Of a stretch of 64,000 bases of DNA, positions 1 to 9,752 are shown in pieces; position 1 is the first letter of the stretch; each line of letters starts with the position of its first letter. Source of the DNA: Clostridium sp. DSM 17811 (lineage in GTDB: Bacteria; Bacillota; Clostridia; Clostridiales; Clostridiaceae); assembly GCF_018861905.1 (NCBI RefSeq), contig NZ_JAHLDU010000001.1:62001-126000 (forward strand). The letters are read 5' to 3'. A program made the position numbers and the translations under genes. Under the pieces are notes generated by a model. It did no database searches, was not told where the DNA came from, and saw only the letters and a program-made list of their open reading frames with translations.

Positions 1-1
1 A

Positions 2-1081
2 CTATTCATTTTTATTTACCCCCTTTAGTTTTCCCTTAGTTTTAAAATTTATTTTATACTTAGTAAAGAATTCACTACCTAATACAAAGAATAAAATTAT
101 TGCTTGTATTAATTGTGCGGCAGCTTCTGGTATTCCAAACGCTGTTTGAATAAATGATGCACCTTGAACAAGTGCCGCAAATAGTATAGATACTATTACT
201 ATAATAGGTGCAGAAAGTGATGATAACCATGCTATAATTATAGCTGTAAATCCTACTCCACCCGCAACATCCGCAGAAAGCGTTCTGCTAACAGCTGAAA
301 CTTGAATTACGCCTGCAATTCCACATAAGGCACCACTTAAAAATATTGCTATAAACATAGTTTTTCGAATTTTTATACCTGCGTATATAGCTGTTTTTTC
401 ACTTTCTCCAAGGACCGAAATTTCATAACCCTTCTTAGTATATTTGATAAAAATATATACTAGAATTGTTAATATAATTGCGATTATCCATCCCATATTT
501 ATACCAAAAACATCTGGAAGTGTTGCATTTGCAGCAAAACTAGGTATTTTCGGGAAGCCCATTGCGTTTTTATCTCTCCAAGGTCCATATTGAAGATAAG
601 TTATAAACTTTATTGCAATATAATTTAACATTAAGGTTACAATAGTCTCATTAGTATTCCATTTACCCTTAAGTAATGCTGCAATTAATGCCCATAATCC
701 CCCACCGAGTATTCCAGCGCAAAACATTATTAAAAGCAATTGAACCTTAGGCATACTCGGAAATTTCAAAGCAAAATAAGTAGCAGCAAATGCTCCCATA
801 AGTATTTGTCCTTCTCCTCCAATATTCCAAAATTGCATTCTAAATGCTATAGCTATTCCAAGAGAACTTATAATAAGTGGTATAGCCTTAATAAATGTTT
901 GCTGGATGCTATAAGTTGAACCAAAACTACCCTGAACAATAGCTGCGTACACATCTATTGGATTAAGGTTAATGATTATCAAAAACATAGCAAGTACTAC
1001 AAGTGATATGAGTATTGCAATACACCTAATTTTAAAATTATCTGTTTTGCTGATTTTAGACCTTTTAACAATCTGAATCAT
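2..1081 (-). CDS. Nucleoside ABC transporter permease (YufP/NupP-like)
   Basis: Integral-membrane permease of 359 residues, rich in hydrophobic helices (about 8-10), with one N-terminal helix at residues 20-40 and a conserved region around GGEGQILMGAF (about 88-98). This is the branched-chain/BMP-type permease family that imports nucleosides in Firmicutes. The ATG at 1081 abuts the stop of the upstream ATPase gene (1082), so the two are translationally coupled; GGAGGTGG lies inside the ATPase end. The stop codon is the second to fourth base of the window, so the gene is complete, but the usual second permease (YufQ-like) would lie outside. Family assignment is firm; the nucleoside substrate is inferred from the neighbouring xpt and BMP lipoprotein. 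Confidence 0.88.
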   Translation of the reverse strand: MIQIVKRSKISKTDNFKIRCIAILISLVVLAMFLIIINLNPIDVYAAIVQGSFGSTYSIQQTFIKAIPLIISSLGIAIAFRMQFWNIGGEGQILMGAFAATYFALKFPSMPKVQLLLIMFCAGILGGGLWALIAALLKGKWNTNETIVTLMLNYIAIKFITYLQYGPWRDKNAMGFPKIPSFAANATLPDVFGINMGWIIAIILTILVYIFIKYTKKGYEISVLGESEKTAIYAGIKIRKTMFIAIFLSGALCGIAGVIQVSAVSRTLSADVAGGVGFTAIIIAWLSSLSAPIIVIVSILFAALVQGASFIQTAFGIPEAAAQLIQAIILFFVLGSEFFTKYKINFKTKGKLKGVNKNE

Positions 1082-2602
1082 CTATACCACCTCCGTATCA
1101 TCAGTATTTCCAACCATCATCATACCGATTTTTTCTCTAGAAGACTCTTTTGCATCAACTATTCCAGTAATCTTGCCATCACAAATCACCATAATCCTAT
1201 CACATAAATGAATTAATACGTCGAGGTCCTCTCCTATGAATAAAACTGCAGTTCCTTTTTTCTTTTCCTCACTTATAAGGTCATATATCGTATAACATGT
1301 ATTAATATCAAGTCCACGAACGGCATATGCCATAATAAGTATTTTAGGATGCATGCTTAATTCTCTTCCAACTAATATCTTTTGAATATTACCACCTGAT
1401 AAATATTTTATAGGATGATATATATCCGGCGTTTTAATCTCAAATTTTTTCACCATTTCTTTTGCTTTTTTAATGACTGGCTTTCTATCTATGAATATTC
1501 CTTTTTGAGTGTGGTAATCCTTAAGCAAAAGATTATCCACCATACCCATAGACGCAACAAGTCCCATTCCTAATCTATCTTCTGGTATAAAACTCATACT
1601 TATACCTTTATTAATAATATCTCTTGGAGATTTCCCTACAAGGTCTTCCCCCTCTAAAACTATTTTGCCACTCGCTACCTTCTCAATACCTGCAATAGCT
1701 TCACATAATTCTCTTTGTCCACTACCCGCAATTCCAGCAATACCAAGAATTTCGCCTTTTCTAAGACTGAAACTAATGTTTTTAAGAATCTCTGCTTTTT
1801 CAGCATTTACAACTACTAAATCAGATACCTCAAGCATTACCTCACCAGCCTCTTTATCTACCTTTTTTATAGATAAATCTGCTTTGCGGCCCATCATTAG
1901 CTCTGTTAATTCCTTAGGATTGGTTTCTTCTTTTTTAAGCGTCTTTACAGCTTCACCTTTTCTTAATACAGTAATCTTATCGCAAATCTCCATTACTTCA
2001 TTCATTTTATGACTTATGAATATAATTGCTTTGCCTTTCTCTTTCATACTTCTCATTATTTTAAATAATTTTTCTGTCTCACTTTCTGTAAACACAGTAG
2101 TAGGTTCATCTAATACTAAAATATCAGCACCCCTATAAAGCACTTTAAGTATTTCAAGATTTTGCCTCTCACCTACTGGCATCTCTGAAACATATTTATT
2201 TAAATCCATTTCCAAATGAAATTTTTCGCATATATCATTAATCTTTTTAATTTCCATCTTATTATTAAAGAAAATCCCACTTGTTTGACCAAGTAATATG
2301 TTTTGTTTTGCAGTCATTTCCTCAACTAATTTAAAATGTTGATAAATCATTCCTACACCAGCTTTAATTGCATCCTTTGGACTATTAAAGTTAGTATTTT
2401 TTCCATGAATAAAAATAGAACCGCTATCAGGAGTATAAACTCCTGATAACATGTTCATAAGGGTACTTTTACCTGCCCCATTTTCACCTAGTAGTGCATG
2501 GATTTCTCCGCCATGCAAAGTTAAATTCATATTATTATTAGCTATTACTTTCCCGAAGGTTTTACTAATATTTTCTATAGATACATAAGGGATTTTATCC
2601 AT
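1082..2602 (-). CDS. Nucleoside ABC transporter ATP-binding protein (YufO/NupO-like), double ATPase
   Basis: 506-residue ATPase with two fused ABC cassettes, as in simple-sugar and nucleoside importers. The first has Walker A GENGAGKST (about residues 39-47) and Walker B ILVLDEPTTV (about 160-169). The second is degenerate in its A loop (GIAGSGQRE, about 290-298) and has LSGGNIQK as signature and ILIMAYAVRGLD where the B motif usually reads DEPTRGLD. This asymmetric pattern is typical of the YufO/RbsA group. It sits between the BMP lipoprotein and the permease; AGGAGGTAAAT precedes the ATG at 2602. It should energise uptake of nucleosides bound by the lipoprotein. Confidence 0.9.
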   Translation of the reverse strand: MDKIPYVSIENISKTFGKVIANNNMNLTLHGGEIHALLGENGAGKSTLMNMLSGVYTPDSGSIFIHGKNTNFNSPKDAIKAGVGMIYQHFKLVEEMTAKQNILLGQTSGIFFNNKMEIKKINDICEKFHLEMDLNKYVSEMPVGERQNLEILKVLYRGADILVLDEPTTVFTESETEKLFKIMRSMKEKGKAIIFISHKMNEVMEICDKITVLRKGEAVKTLKKEETNPKELTELMMGRKADLSIKKVDKEAGEVMLEVSDLVVVNAEKAEILKNISFSLRKGEILGIAGIAGSGQRELCEAIAGIEKVASGKIVLEGEDLVGKSPRDIINKGISMSFIPEDRLGMGLVASMGMVDNLLLKDYHTQKGIFIDRKPVIKKAKEMVKKFEIKTPDIYHPIKYLSGGNIQKILVGRELSMHPKILIMAYAVRGLDINTCYTIYDLISEEKKKGTAVLFIGEDLDVLIHLCDRIMVICDGKITGIVDAKESSREKIGMMMVGNTDDTEVV

Positions 2603-2655
2603 ATTTACCTCCTACTTTCTAGCGTATTTATTAGATCATATTGCCCACAAATTTA

Positions 2656-2695
2656 ATAAATATAGCAACCATAATATCATGTTTGCTATATTTAT
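2656..2695 (-). terminator. Intercistronic hairpin after the BMP lipoprotein gene
   Basis: A perfect 13-bp stem (arms 2656-2668 and 2683-2695, ATAAATATAGCAA) lies between the lipoprotein and ATPase genes. Only a weak T-rich run follows on the minus strand, so it is more likely a processing or partial-termination hairpin that keeps the binding protein more abundant than the rest of the transporter. Confidence 0.5.
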
Positions 2696-2726
2696 CAACT
2701 TTAAAAGACAATTTTATATTATTTTT

Positions 2727-3833
2727 TTATTTTGCTATTTTTCCTTCTACACCTTTAACAAACCAATTAAATGATAATAGTTCCTTATCTGTCATAACTA
2801 TACCTTTTGCAACTTTAACAGCTCCACTTTGATCTATTATTGGTCCTACAAATACTTTATTTTTACCTGATAGAATATCAGCTTTTGATTTAGCAACAGC
2901 TTCTGCTGCTCCTGCTGGTGCATTTTTTGTAAGTGGTGCAAGACTAACTACTCCAGACTCTAGACCTTTCCAGTAACTTCCTGATTTCCAAGTCCCAGCT
3001 TTAATAGCTTTTATTTGCTCAACATAATAAGGCGTCCAATTCCAAACTGGAGCTGTCATATATGCTTTAGGTGCTTTAGCACTCATGTCTGTATTGTATC
3101 CAATAGCAGATATTCCTGCCTCTTCTGCTGCTTGAAGTGGGCCTGCAGTATCTTGATGTTGAGTAATAACATCCACACCTTCTGCAATTAATGCTTTCCC
3201 TGCTTCTTTTTCTTTAGCGGGGTCATACCAAGTATTAGTCCATTTTACTTTTACTATAGCTTTAGGATTAACAGATTGTACTCCTAAAGTAAATGCATTA
3301 ATTCCTCTTACTACTTCTGGTATTGAGTATGCAGCTACATATCCTATTTTATTAGTTTTAGTCTTCATGCCTGCAACTATACCTGAAAGATATCTTGCTT
3401 GATATATACGGCCAAAATATGTAGACATATTTGTCGATGTTGTGTACCCAGATGCATGAAGATATTTAACATCAGGATGTTTTTTAGCTGATGCAGCCAT
3501 TCCATCCATAAAACCAAAACTTGTTCCTACAATAACAGTTGCTCCTTTATTAATCATTTCCTCGCATGTTTGTTCTACATCCGCTACATTCTCTTTTACA
3601 GATTCCTTATATAAAGTCTTTACACCTAACTGCTTTTCAAGCCCTTTTCTTCCCATATCATGAGAATAAGTATAACCTCCGTCACCTACAGGTCCTACAT
3701 ATATAAATCCTACTGTCATGTCCTTTTCTTTCGTAGCTGTTGTATCATTTTTTTTCGCACTGCCACATCCTACAAGTGCTAAAGATGTGAGTAATGTAAA
3801 TGCTAATAATAAACTTCCTAATTTTTTCTTCAT
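2727..3833 (-). CDS. BMP family nucleoside-binding lipoprotein
   Basis: Extracytoplasmic substrate-binding protein of the basic membrane protein (BMP/PnrA) family. From the ATG at 3833 it begins MKKKLGSLLLAF and has a lipobox LVGC with Cys23, so it should be lipid-anchored outside the membrane. DMTVGFIYVGPVGDGGYTY is the typical start of the mature BMP domain. A longer in-frame start exists 36 nt upstream, but the GGGGGC ribosome site lies just before 3833 and only this start gives a proper signal peptide. PnrA homologues bind purine nucleosides, which fits the xpt and guanine riboswitch upstream. Confidence 0.92.
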   Translation of the reverse strand: MKKKLGSLLLAFTLLTSLALVGCGSAKKNDTTATKEKDMTVGFIYVGPVGDGGYTYSHDMGRKGLEKQLGVKTLYKESVKENVADVEQTCEEMINKGATVIVGTSFGFMDGMAASAKKHPDVKYLHASGYTTSTNMSTYFGRIYQARYLSGIVAGMKTKTNKIGYVAAYSIPEVVRGINAFTLGVQSVNPKAIVKVKWTNTWYDPAKEKEAGKALIAEGVDVITQHQDTAGPLQAAEEAGISAIGYNTDMSAKAPKAYMTAPVWNWTPYYVEQIKAIKAGTWKSGSYWKGLESGVVSLAPLTKNAPAGAAEAVAKSKADILSGKNKVFVGPIIDQSGAVKVAKGIVMTDKELLSFNWFVKGVEGKIAK

Positions 3834-3887
3834 TATTAATGCCCCCTTTAATTCTTTTACGTCAAACAACTATTATTTAAAATTTTT

Positions 3888-4463
3888 TTATTTGTTAAAA
3901 ACTACCTTGTTATCTTTTAAAGATTTTATTATTGCTAGTGACTCTACTTTAATGCCCTCCTTTTCTATGCATTTCCTACCATTTTGGAATGCTTTTTCAA
4001 TCACAATTCCCACTCCAACAATACTAGCCTCAGCATCACGTGCGATTTTTATAAGACCAAGTGCCGCATTTCCATTTGCTAAAAAGTCATCAATTATTAG
4101 GATTTTGTCCCCTTTATTTATATATTTTTTACTAGTCCTAACTTTATAATTTTTGTTTTTTGTAAAAGAAAATACATCAGCCTCATATGCATTATTATCC
4201 ATTGTTGTGGAATCGTGTTTTTTTGCAAACACTACAGGTACGTTATTAAAGTATTGTGCCACAATACATGCTATTCCTATACCTGATGCTTCAACTGTTA
4301 ATATTTTTGTTATTTCATCCTTTGCAAATCTTTTTTTAAACTCTTGTCCTATTTCATTTAACAGTTTTATATCAATTTGATGATTTAAAAAACTATCAAC
4401 CTTTAAAATCTCACTACCTATTACTGCTGCTTCACTTAATATCTTATTCTTTAGTGCTTCCAT
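3888..4463 (-). CDS. xpt: Xanthine phosphoribosyltransferase
   Basis: 191 residues, the usual length for Xpt. It transfers the phosphoribosyl group of PRPP to xanthine (also guanine) in purine salvage. The PRPP-binding loop reads [14 protein letters not shown] (about residues 121-134), and VEASGIGIA (about 58-66) is the family purine/phosphate-binding segment. GGAGAAAATGT precedes the ATG. A guanine riboswitch and terminator lie in its leader, and the BMP lipoprotein gene starts 54 nt downstream, so salvage and nucleoside uptake are probably one riboswitch-controlled unit. Confidence 0.95.
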   Translation of the reverse strand: MEALKNKILSEAAVIGSEILKVDSFLNHQIDIKLLNEIGQEFKKRFAKDEITKILTVEASGIGIACIVAQYFNNVPVVFAKKHDSTTMDNNAYEADVFSFTKNKNYKVRTSKKYINKGDKILIIDDFLANGNAALGLIKIARDAEASIVGVGIVIEKAFQNGRKCIEKEGIKVESLAIIKSLKDNKVVFNK

Positions 4464-4517
4464 ACATTTTCTCCTTCGTCAATAAATTTTTGCGCATATT
4501 ATGTAATATAAAACAAT

Positions 4518-4557
4518 AACCCCTTAGATAACGCGTTAATACGTTAACTAAGGGGTT
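4518..4557 (-). terminator. Riboswitch-controlled intrinsic terminator upstream of xpt
   Basis: Inverted repeat AACCCCTTAG...CTAAGGGGTT with additional pairing inside, followed on the minus strand by ATTGTTTT. It lies between the guanine riboswitch aptamer and xpt, the position of the expression platform of an OFF switch. Confidence 0.8.
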
Positions 4558-4620
4558 TATAATAAAATCTTCAATAAAAATAATTCATACTAAAATTATT
4601 ATTACTTTATTTATCAAAAC

Positions 4621-4690
4621 ACCCATAGTCAAGTCTTTTAAGGTTACTTGGTAGAAACGCTTAGACCATATTTCTAAGCTTATATGAGTT
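4621..4690 (-). promoter_or_regulatory. Guanine (purine) riboswitch aptamer
   Basis: On the minus strand the segment has the complete purine aptamer: P1 arms ACTCATA and TATGGGT, the ATATGG element of J2/3, the conserved GTTTCTACC and the P3 stem. The discriminator just before the 3' P1 strand is C (GACTATGGGT), which specifies guanine/hypoxanthine rather than adenine. Together with the terminator 64 nt downstream it should switch xpt and the transporter off when guanine is plentiful. Confidence 0.93.
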
Positions 4691-4784
4691 TGCGAATATA
4701 ATTTTTTTTTATCATTTCATTGTTCGTGTTTATACTTGTTATTACAATATTACAACATTTATTTTATTAAATCAATATCTATTT

Positions 4785-5903
4785 TTAAAATTGATATGGT
4801 TCGACTTTTTTCTCTATTACTACAGGGAAGTCAACTGAACCATTAAGCACTGTATTCTCACACATAATTACATTTCTATCCACAATTACATTAGTGAGCT
4901 TACACCCCTTTTTAATTTCACAGTTTTCAAATATTATACAATTCTTAATTTCTACTTCCTCATGTATGGTCACCCTTCTTGAAATTATACTATTTTCTAT
5001 TTTACCCTTCAAAATACATCCATTTGAAATTAAAGCATTATTTACTTTTGCTCCATTAAAATATTTAGTAGGAGCCGCATTTTTACTCTTTGTATAAATT
5101 AACCCATTGCTAAAAAATAATTCTTTGGTTACCTTAGTATTTAACATATCCATACTAGCAGTATAATAATTTTTCAAAGAATCTATACGCTTAATATATC
5201 CTTTAAATTCAAATGCATTTACGTTGAGTTTCAAAATATGTTCATAGATAACTGCTTTTATTGAATTATGATATCCTGTTTCTTTACTTTTTTTCACAAT
5301 ATCTATAAGAGTGCTTTTTTTCATTATAAACATTTCCATTGATATATTTATCTTATCAGATGACCCTATGTTTTTCCCAACACTTAAGATTTTATTTTCT
5401 TCATTAATATATAATGTACTACAACTTAAATAATCACTCTTCCCACTATTTGTTTTTTTATATAATACTGTTACATCACTACCCGATTGCTCATGATAAA
5501 TAGCCGCTTCATTGTAATCCATATTACATAACATGTATGAAGAAGATATTATTACGTATTCCTGCTTTGATTTATAAATATATTCCATATTATCATTTAA
5601 TACATCTATATCCCTTAACTCCGATCTTTCTGATGTAAGATTAAATACATATAGTCCATTTAGTTTTCTATCTAAATCCCAAGGTTTCCCTGAACCTAGA
5701 TGATCAACTAGTGACCTAGATTTTGTATTAGTAAATAGACCTACATTATGAATACCCGAATTAACCATATTTGAAAGTACAAAATCAATAATTCTGTATC
5801 TTCCACCTATAGGAATAGCTGCTATCGGTCTTGATTTTGTAAGGCTTTTAATATTATCTTCTCTCTCGTTTAGCATTAGTATTCCCATATAATTCTCAAG
5901 CAT
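4785..5903 (-). CDS. glgD: GlgD subunit of glucose-1-phosphate adenylyltransferase (copy 1)
   Basis: 372 residues. A nucleotidyltransferase-like fold in the N-terminal two thirds (IPIGGRYRIIDFVLSNMVNSG, split motif at about 31-51) is followed by left-handed beta-helix repeats (from about 290: NNALISNGCILKGKIENS). Unlike GlgC it lacks the glycine-rich GGxGxRL nucleotide loop, which is normal for the non-catalytic, modulating GlgD of Firmicutes. It pairs with GlgC to make ADP-glucose. It lies 18 nt downstream of glgC copy 1 and closely resembles copy 2 at 11260-12369. Confidence 0.92.
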   Translation of the reverse strand: MLENYMGILMLNEREDNIKSLTKSRPIAAIPIGGRYRIIDFVLSNMVNSGIHNVGLFTNTKSRSLVDHLGSGKPWDLDRKLNGLYVFNLTSERSELRDIDVLNDNMEYIYKSKQEYVIISSSYMLCNMDYNEAAIYHEQSGSDVTVLYKKTNSGKSDYLSCSTLYINEENKILSVGKNIGSSDKINISMEMFIMKKSTLIDIVKKSKETGYHNSIKAVIYEHILKLNVNAFEFKGYIKRIDSLKNYYTASMDMLNTKVTKELFFSNGLIYTKSKNAAPTKYFNGAKVNNALISNGCILKGKIENSIISRRVTIHEEVEIKNCIIFENCEIKKGCKLTNVIVDRNVIMCENTVLNGSVDFPVVIEKKVEPYQF

Positions 5904-5921
5904 TTTATCACCTCGTTTATT

Positions 5922-7073
5922 TTATAATTTAGTTAATATCTTTGAATTAGCTTTAATTTCGGCCCCTTCTTCTATAACAATAATATCGTTTCCATTTCCA
6001 ATATATGAATCACGTCTTATGGTAACATTACTTCCTATAATAGCCTTATCTATAACCACATTATTTCCAATTTTAGTATTAGGCAGAATAACTGAATTAG
6101 TGATTTTAGTATTTTTCCCAACATGTACTCCTTGGAAAAGCACACAATTATTTATTTCTCCATACACAGTACAACCCTCATTTAACAAAACATTATTAAT
6201 ACTTGCATCCGGCCCTATATATTGCGGTGGAAGCATTGGATTGACTGTATATATCCTCCATTTGTCATCATGTATATCAAGCTCATTATTGTCAGATATC
6301 AAATCCATATTAGCGGACCAAAAACTATCAATAGTACCAACATCTCTCCAATATCCTTTGAATGGGAATGCATATAATTTTTGATTATTCTGGAGCATTT
6401 TTGGTATTATATTTTTTCCAAAATCATTACTAGATTGTTTATCAAGATTGTCCTCTTTTAAAAGTTTTTTAAGAACCTGCCAGTTAAAAATATAAACTCC
6501 CATAGAAGCTAAATTGTTTTTAGGTTTCTTAGGCTTTTCTTCAAATTCAAATATTCTGTAATCTTCCCTTGTGTTCATTATTCCAAACCTACTACACTCA
6601 TCATCTGGTACTTCTATCACTGCAATAGTAACATCACTGCCTTTTTCTTTGTGATAATCTAGCATTTTTTCATAATTCATTTTATAAATATGGTCCCCCG
6701 ATAAAACAATGACATATTCTGGTTCAAAATCATCAATATAATTTATATTTTGAAATATAGCATCGGCTGTACCGTTGTACCAATTGCCACCATCTTCACT
6801 TTGGTAAGGTGGAAGGAGACTTACTCCACCGTTTCTCCTGTCTAAATCCCATGGAGCCCCTATGCCTATATGTGCGTTTAATGCTAAAGGTTGGTATTGA
6901 GTAAGAACTCCCACTGTGTCGATACCTGAATTAGAACAATTGCTTAAAGAAAAGTCTATAATTCTATACTTTCCTCCAAATGGGACTGCAGGTTTTGCTA
7001 TCATTTTTGTTAATTGTTTTAATCTTGATCCTTGACCACCTGCCAGTATCATTGCTATCATTTCTTTTTTCAT
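5922..7073 (-). CDS. glgC: Glucose-1-phosphate adenylyltransferase GlgC (copy 1)
   Basis: Catalytic ADP-glucose pyrophosphorylase: glucose-1-phosphate + ATP gives ADP-glucose and PPi, the committed step of glycogen synthesis. The nucleotide loop [11 protein letters not shown], substrate segment [15 protein letters not shown], catalytic [10 protein letters not shown] and FEEKP are all intact, and a beta-helix domain ends the protein. The start at 7073 is chosen over an in-frame one 45 nt upstream because AAAGGAG sits 9 nt before it and [15 protein letters not shown] is the family N-terminus. It is headed by its own promoter and forms a unit with glgD copy 1. Confidence 0.94.
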   Translation of the reverse strand: MKKEMIAMILAGGQGSRLKQLTKMIAKPAVPFGGKYRIIDFSLSNCSNSGIDTVGVLTQYQPLALNAHIGIGAPWDLDRRNGGVSLLPPYQSEDGGNWYNGTADAIFQNINYIDDFEPEYVIVLSGDHIYKMNYEKMLDYHKEKGSDVTIAVIEVPDDECSRFGIMNTREDYRIFEFEEKPKKPKNNLASMGVYIFNWQVLKKLLKEDNLDKQSSNDFGKNIIPKMLQNNQKLYAFPFKGYWRDVGTIDSFWSANMDLISDNNELDIHDDKWRIYTVNPMLPPQYIGPDASINNVLLNEGCTVYGEINNCVLFQGVHVGKNTKITNSVILPNTKIGNNVVIDKAIIGSNVTIRRDSYIGNGNDIIVIEEGAEIKANSKILTKL

Positions 7074-7149
7074 GATAGTATTCTCCTTTCTACATTTTTT
7101 AGATCCTATATCACACAAAACATGTCAAATTCTATTTCATTTTATCAAA

Positions 7150-7178
7150 ATCATAGATTAATATATACAATTTGTCAA
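7150..7178 (-). promoter_or_regulatory. Predicted sigma-A promoter for glgC-glgD copy 1
   Basis: Minus strand TTGACA (7173-7178), 17-nt spacer, TATGAT (7150-7155). It lies after the glgP terminator and 77 nt upstream of the glgC start, so the second glgCD pair can be expressed independently of the main glycogen operon. Confidence 0.6.
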
Positions 7179-7193
7179 CAACGATTATAAAAA

Positions 7194-7227
7194 AATGCCA
7201 TACTAGATAATTGTCTAGCATAGCATT
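7194..7227 (-). terminator. Intrinsic terminator after glgP
   Basis: Minus-strand stem AATGCTATGCTAGA / TCTAGTATGGCATT (pairs including G-U wobbles, 6-nt loop) followed by a run of seven T. It ends the glgC-glgD-glgA-glgP transcript just after the glgP stop at 7237. Confidence 0.8.
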
Positions 7228-7236
7228 GTAGTTAAA

Positions 7237-9669
7237 TTACAACTTAATATTAACAGGTGGCGTATCCCAAATTTCTTTTGCATATTTTTTTATAGTATTA
7301 TCACTAGAGAATATACCAGATTTGGAAATGTTTATAATTGACATTTGTTGCCAAATAGCTTTTTGCCTAAATAACCTATCAATCTCACTGTGAGCATTAA
7401 CATACGCATCAAAATCTTTTAGCACAAAATACTCATCATTATTAGTTAGCAAACTCTCATATAAACCAGCAAATTCCGTTTTAGGTGTTTCTAAAAATCC
7501 ATTTACCAATTGATCTAATATGGTTTTTATTCTCAAATCATTGTTATATATATCATAAGAATTATAAGTTTTATTCTTATAATACTCTATTACTTCTTGG
7601 GAGGTAAGACCAAATAATATAATATTTTCTTTTCCAACCGCATCAAATATCTCTACGTTTGCTCCGTCTAAAGTAGCTATTGTTATAGCACCATTCATCA
7701 TAAATTTCATATTGCCAGTTCCTGAGGCTTCTTTTGATGCAGTTGATATCTGTTCACTTACATCTGCGCAAGGAATGATTTTCTCGGCAAGTGACACTCC
7801 ATAATTTTCAAGAAATAATATTTTTATTTTTCCGCGAACTATAGGATCATTATTTATCTTACTTGCCAAAGTGTTAATAAGCTTAATAGTCTGTTTTGCT
7901 ATATAATAACTAGGTGACGCTTTTGCCCCAAATATAAAAGTTCTTGGAACCATATCAATATTTGGATTTGCTAGTATCTGGTTATATAAATACATTATAT
8001 GAAGTACATTTAAAGTTTGTCTTTTATATGAATGCATTCTTTTTACATGAACATCAAATATTGAACTCGGGTCTATTGAAGCTCCATACTTTGATAATAC
8101 ATGATTTGAAAAATTTATTTTATTATTTGTTTTTATAATTTGTGTTTTCTCTTGAAAAGCTGAATCCTTTGCATAATCCATTAATTTATTAAGATCATTC
8201 GGAGTTTTTATCCAACTATCACCAATAGTTTCTGTTATAAGTTTTGCAAGCTGAACATTGGAATTTAGTAACCACCTTCTATGAGTTATCCCATTAGTTT
8301 GGTTATTAAACTTTTGCGGAAAAAATTCATAAAAATTGGAAAGTTCTTGATGTTTTAATAATTCTGTATGAAGTTTTGCTACTCCATTAACAGAGTGTCC
8401 CCCTACAATTGCAAGGTATGCCATTCGTACATATCCATCATAAATAATAGACATATTATTTACTTTGCTCCAATCACCATTATACCTATGATAAACTTCA
8501 TTACAAAAACGCCTATTTATTTCTTCAACAATCATATAAATTCTTGGAAGTAATTTTTTAAACATATCCACAGGCCATTTTTCTAATGCTTCTGCCATAA
8601 TTGTATGATTCGTATAGGCTGTAGTTCTTGTTGTAACGTACCATGCATCATCCCAAGATAAGTTCTCCGTATCCATTAGAAGTCTCATTAGCTCGGCCAC
8701 CGCTACTGCAGGATGAGTATCATTTATTTGCACTGCAACGTGTTTATGAAACTCAAGGAGCGATATTTTCTTCTTTTTATAATTTTTTATAATACTTTGA
8801 AGCCCAGCACTTACAAAAAAATACTCTTGCTTTAGTCTTAATAATTTCCCTTTTTCATAACTATCATCCGGATATAAAATTTGTGAGATAGCTTCTGCTG
8901 AATATTTATTCTCTCCAGCTTTTACATAGTTACCTTGACTAAAGGATGAAAAATCAAAATCTTCTTCCATAGTTTCGGCACTCCAAAGCCTTAAAGTATT
9001 TACAGTATTATTTTTATACCCTTTTATCGGAGTATCATAAGGCACTGCACGTACACATTCATAATTTTTATGAATAACTTTTGTTACCCCATTCTCATCC
9101 TCTAAATGCACATCTCCTCCAAATCTTACTTCGACAGCCTTATTTTCTTTTCTTATTTCCCATGCATTACCATTTTTTAACCAATTATCAGGAACCTCTA
9201 CCTGATAACCATTTTCTATTTTCTGTTTAAATAATCCATATTTATACCTTATGCCACAGCCATGACCTGGTACCTGCGTCGACGCCATAGAGTCTAAAAA
9301 ACATGCTGCTAGTCTTCCAAGTCCACCATTACCAAGCCCAGCATCTGCTTCTATATCCTCTACCTCAATCAAATTAATTCCTAGTTCGTGAAGTGCCTGC
9401 TCGCATATATCCTTAAGCCCGAGATTAACTAGGTTACTATTTAATAATCTACCAACCAAAAATTCCATAGAAAAATAATATACTTGTTTTCCTTTGTTTT
9501 TTGCATATTCCTTATTGCTTTCTATCCAAGGCTTTGCACAATAATCTTTTATGAGTGCACCTAACGCATAATATTGATGCAAAGGGGAAGCATCAACTGC
9601 TTCTTCTGCAAACATTGTTTGTAGTTTTTCTATATAATCCATTTTAAACATCTTTTTATCAATCACCAC
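7237..9669 (-). CDS. glgP: Glycogen/maltodextrin phosphorylase
   Basis: About 810 residues, GT35 family. It releases glucose-1-phosphate from alpha-1,4-glucan ends using phosphate and pyridoxal phosphate. The PLP region reads EASGTGNMKFMMNGAITIATLDGANVEI (split; about 650-677, Schiff-base Lys within GTGNMKF), and ADAGLGNGGLGRLAACFLDS (about 110-130) is the phosphorylase N-terminal signature. The open frame extends to a GTG at 9681, but TAGGTGG overlaps that codon; the GTG at 9669 is 8 nt after it and is preferred (ATG at 9651 is a further option). It follows glgA by 84 nt and is closed by a terminator. Confidence 0.94.
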   Translation of the reverse strand: MVIDKKMFKMDYIEKLQTMFAEEAVDASPLHQYYALGALIKDYCAKPWIESNKEYAKNKGKQVYYFSMEFLVGRLLNSNLVNLGLKDICEQALHELGINLIEVEDIEADAGLGNGGLGRLAACFLDSMASTQVPGHGCGIRYKYGLFKQKIENGYQVEVPDNWLKNGNAWEIRKENKAVEVRFGGDVHLEDENGVTKVIHKNYECVRAVPYDTPIKGYKNNTVNTLRLWSAETMEEDFDFSSFSQGNYVKAGENKYSAEAISQILYPDDSYEKGKLLRLKQEYFFVSAGLQSIIKNYKKKKISLLEFHKHVAVQINDTHPAVAVAELMRLLMDTENLSWDDAWYVTTRTTAYTNHTIMAEALEKWPVDMFKKLLPRIYMIVEEINRRFCNEVYHRYNGDWSKVNNMSIIYDGYVRMAYLAIVGGHSVNGVAKLHTELLKHQELSNFYEFFPQKFNNQTNGITHRRWLLNSNVQLAKLITETIGDSWIKTPNDLNKLMDYAKDSAFQEKTQIIKTNNKINFSNHVLSKYGASIDPSSIFDVHVKRMHSYKRQTLNVLHIMYLYNQILANPNIDMVPRTFIFGAKASPSYYIAKQTIKLINTLASKINNDPIVRGKIKILFLENYGVSLAEKIIPCADVSEQISTASKEASGTGNMKFMMNGAITIATLDGANVEIFDAVGKENIILFGLTSQEVIEYYKNKTYNSYDIYNNDLRIKTILDQLVNGFLETPKTEFAGLYESLLTNNDEYFVLKDFDAYVNAHSEIDRLFRQKAIWQQMSIINISKSGIFSSDNTIKKYAKEIWDTPPVNIKL

Positions 9670-9752
9670 AACATTCACCACCTAAAATTTTAGATTTCGC
9701 TTATGTGCATAACATATTAAAAAATAAACATTATTTTTTTAAATGCTAACCA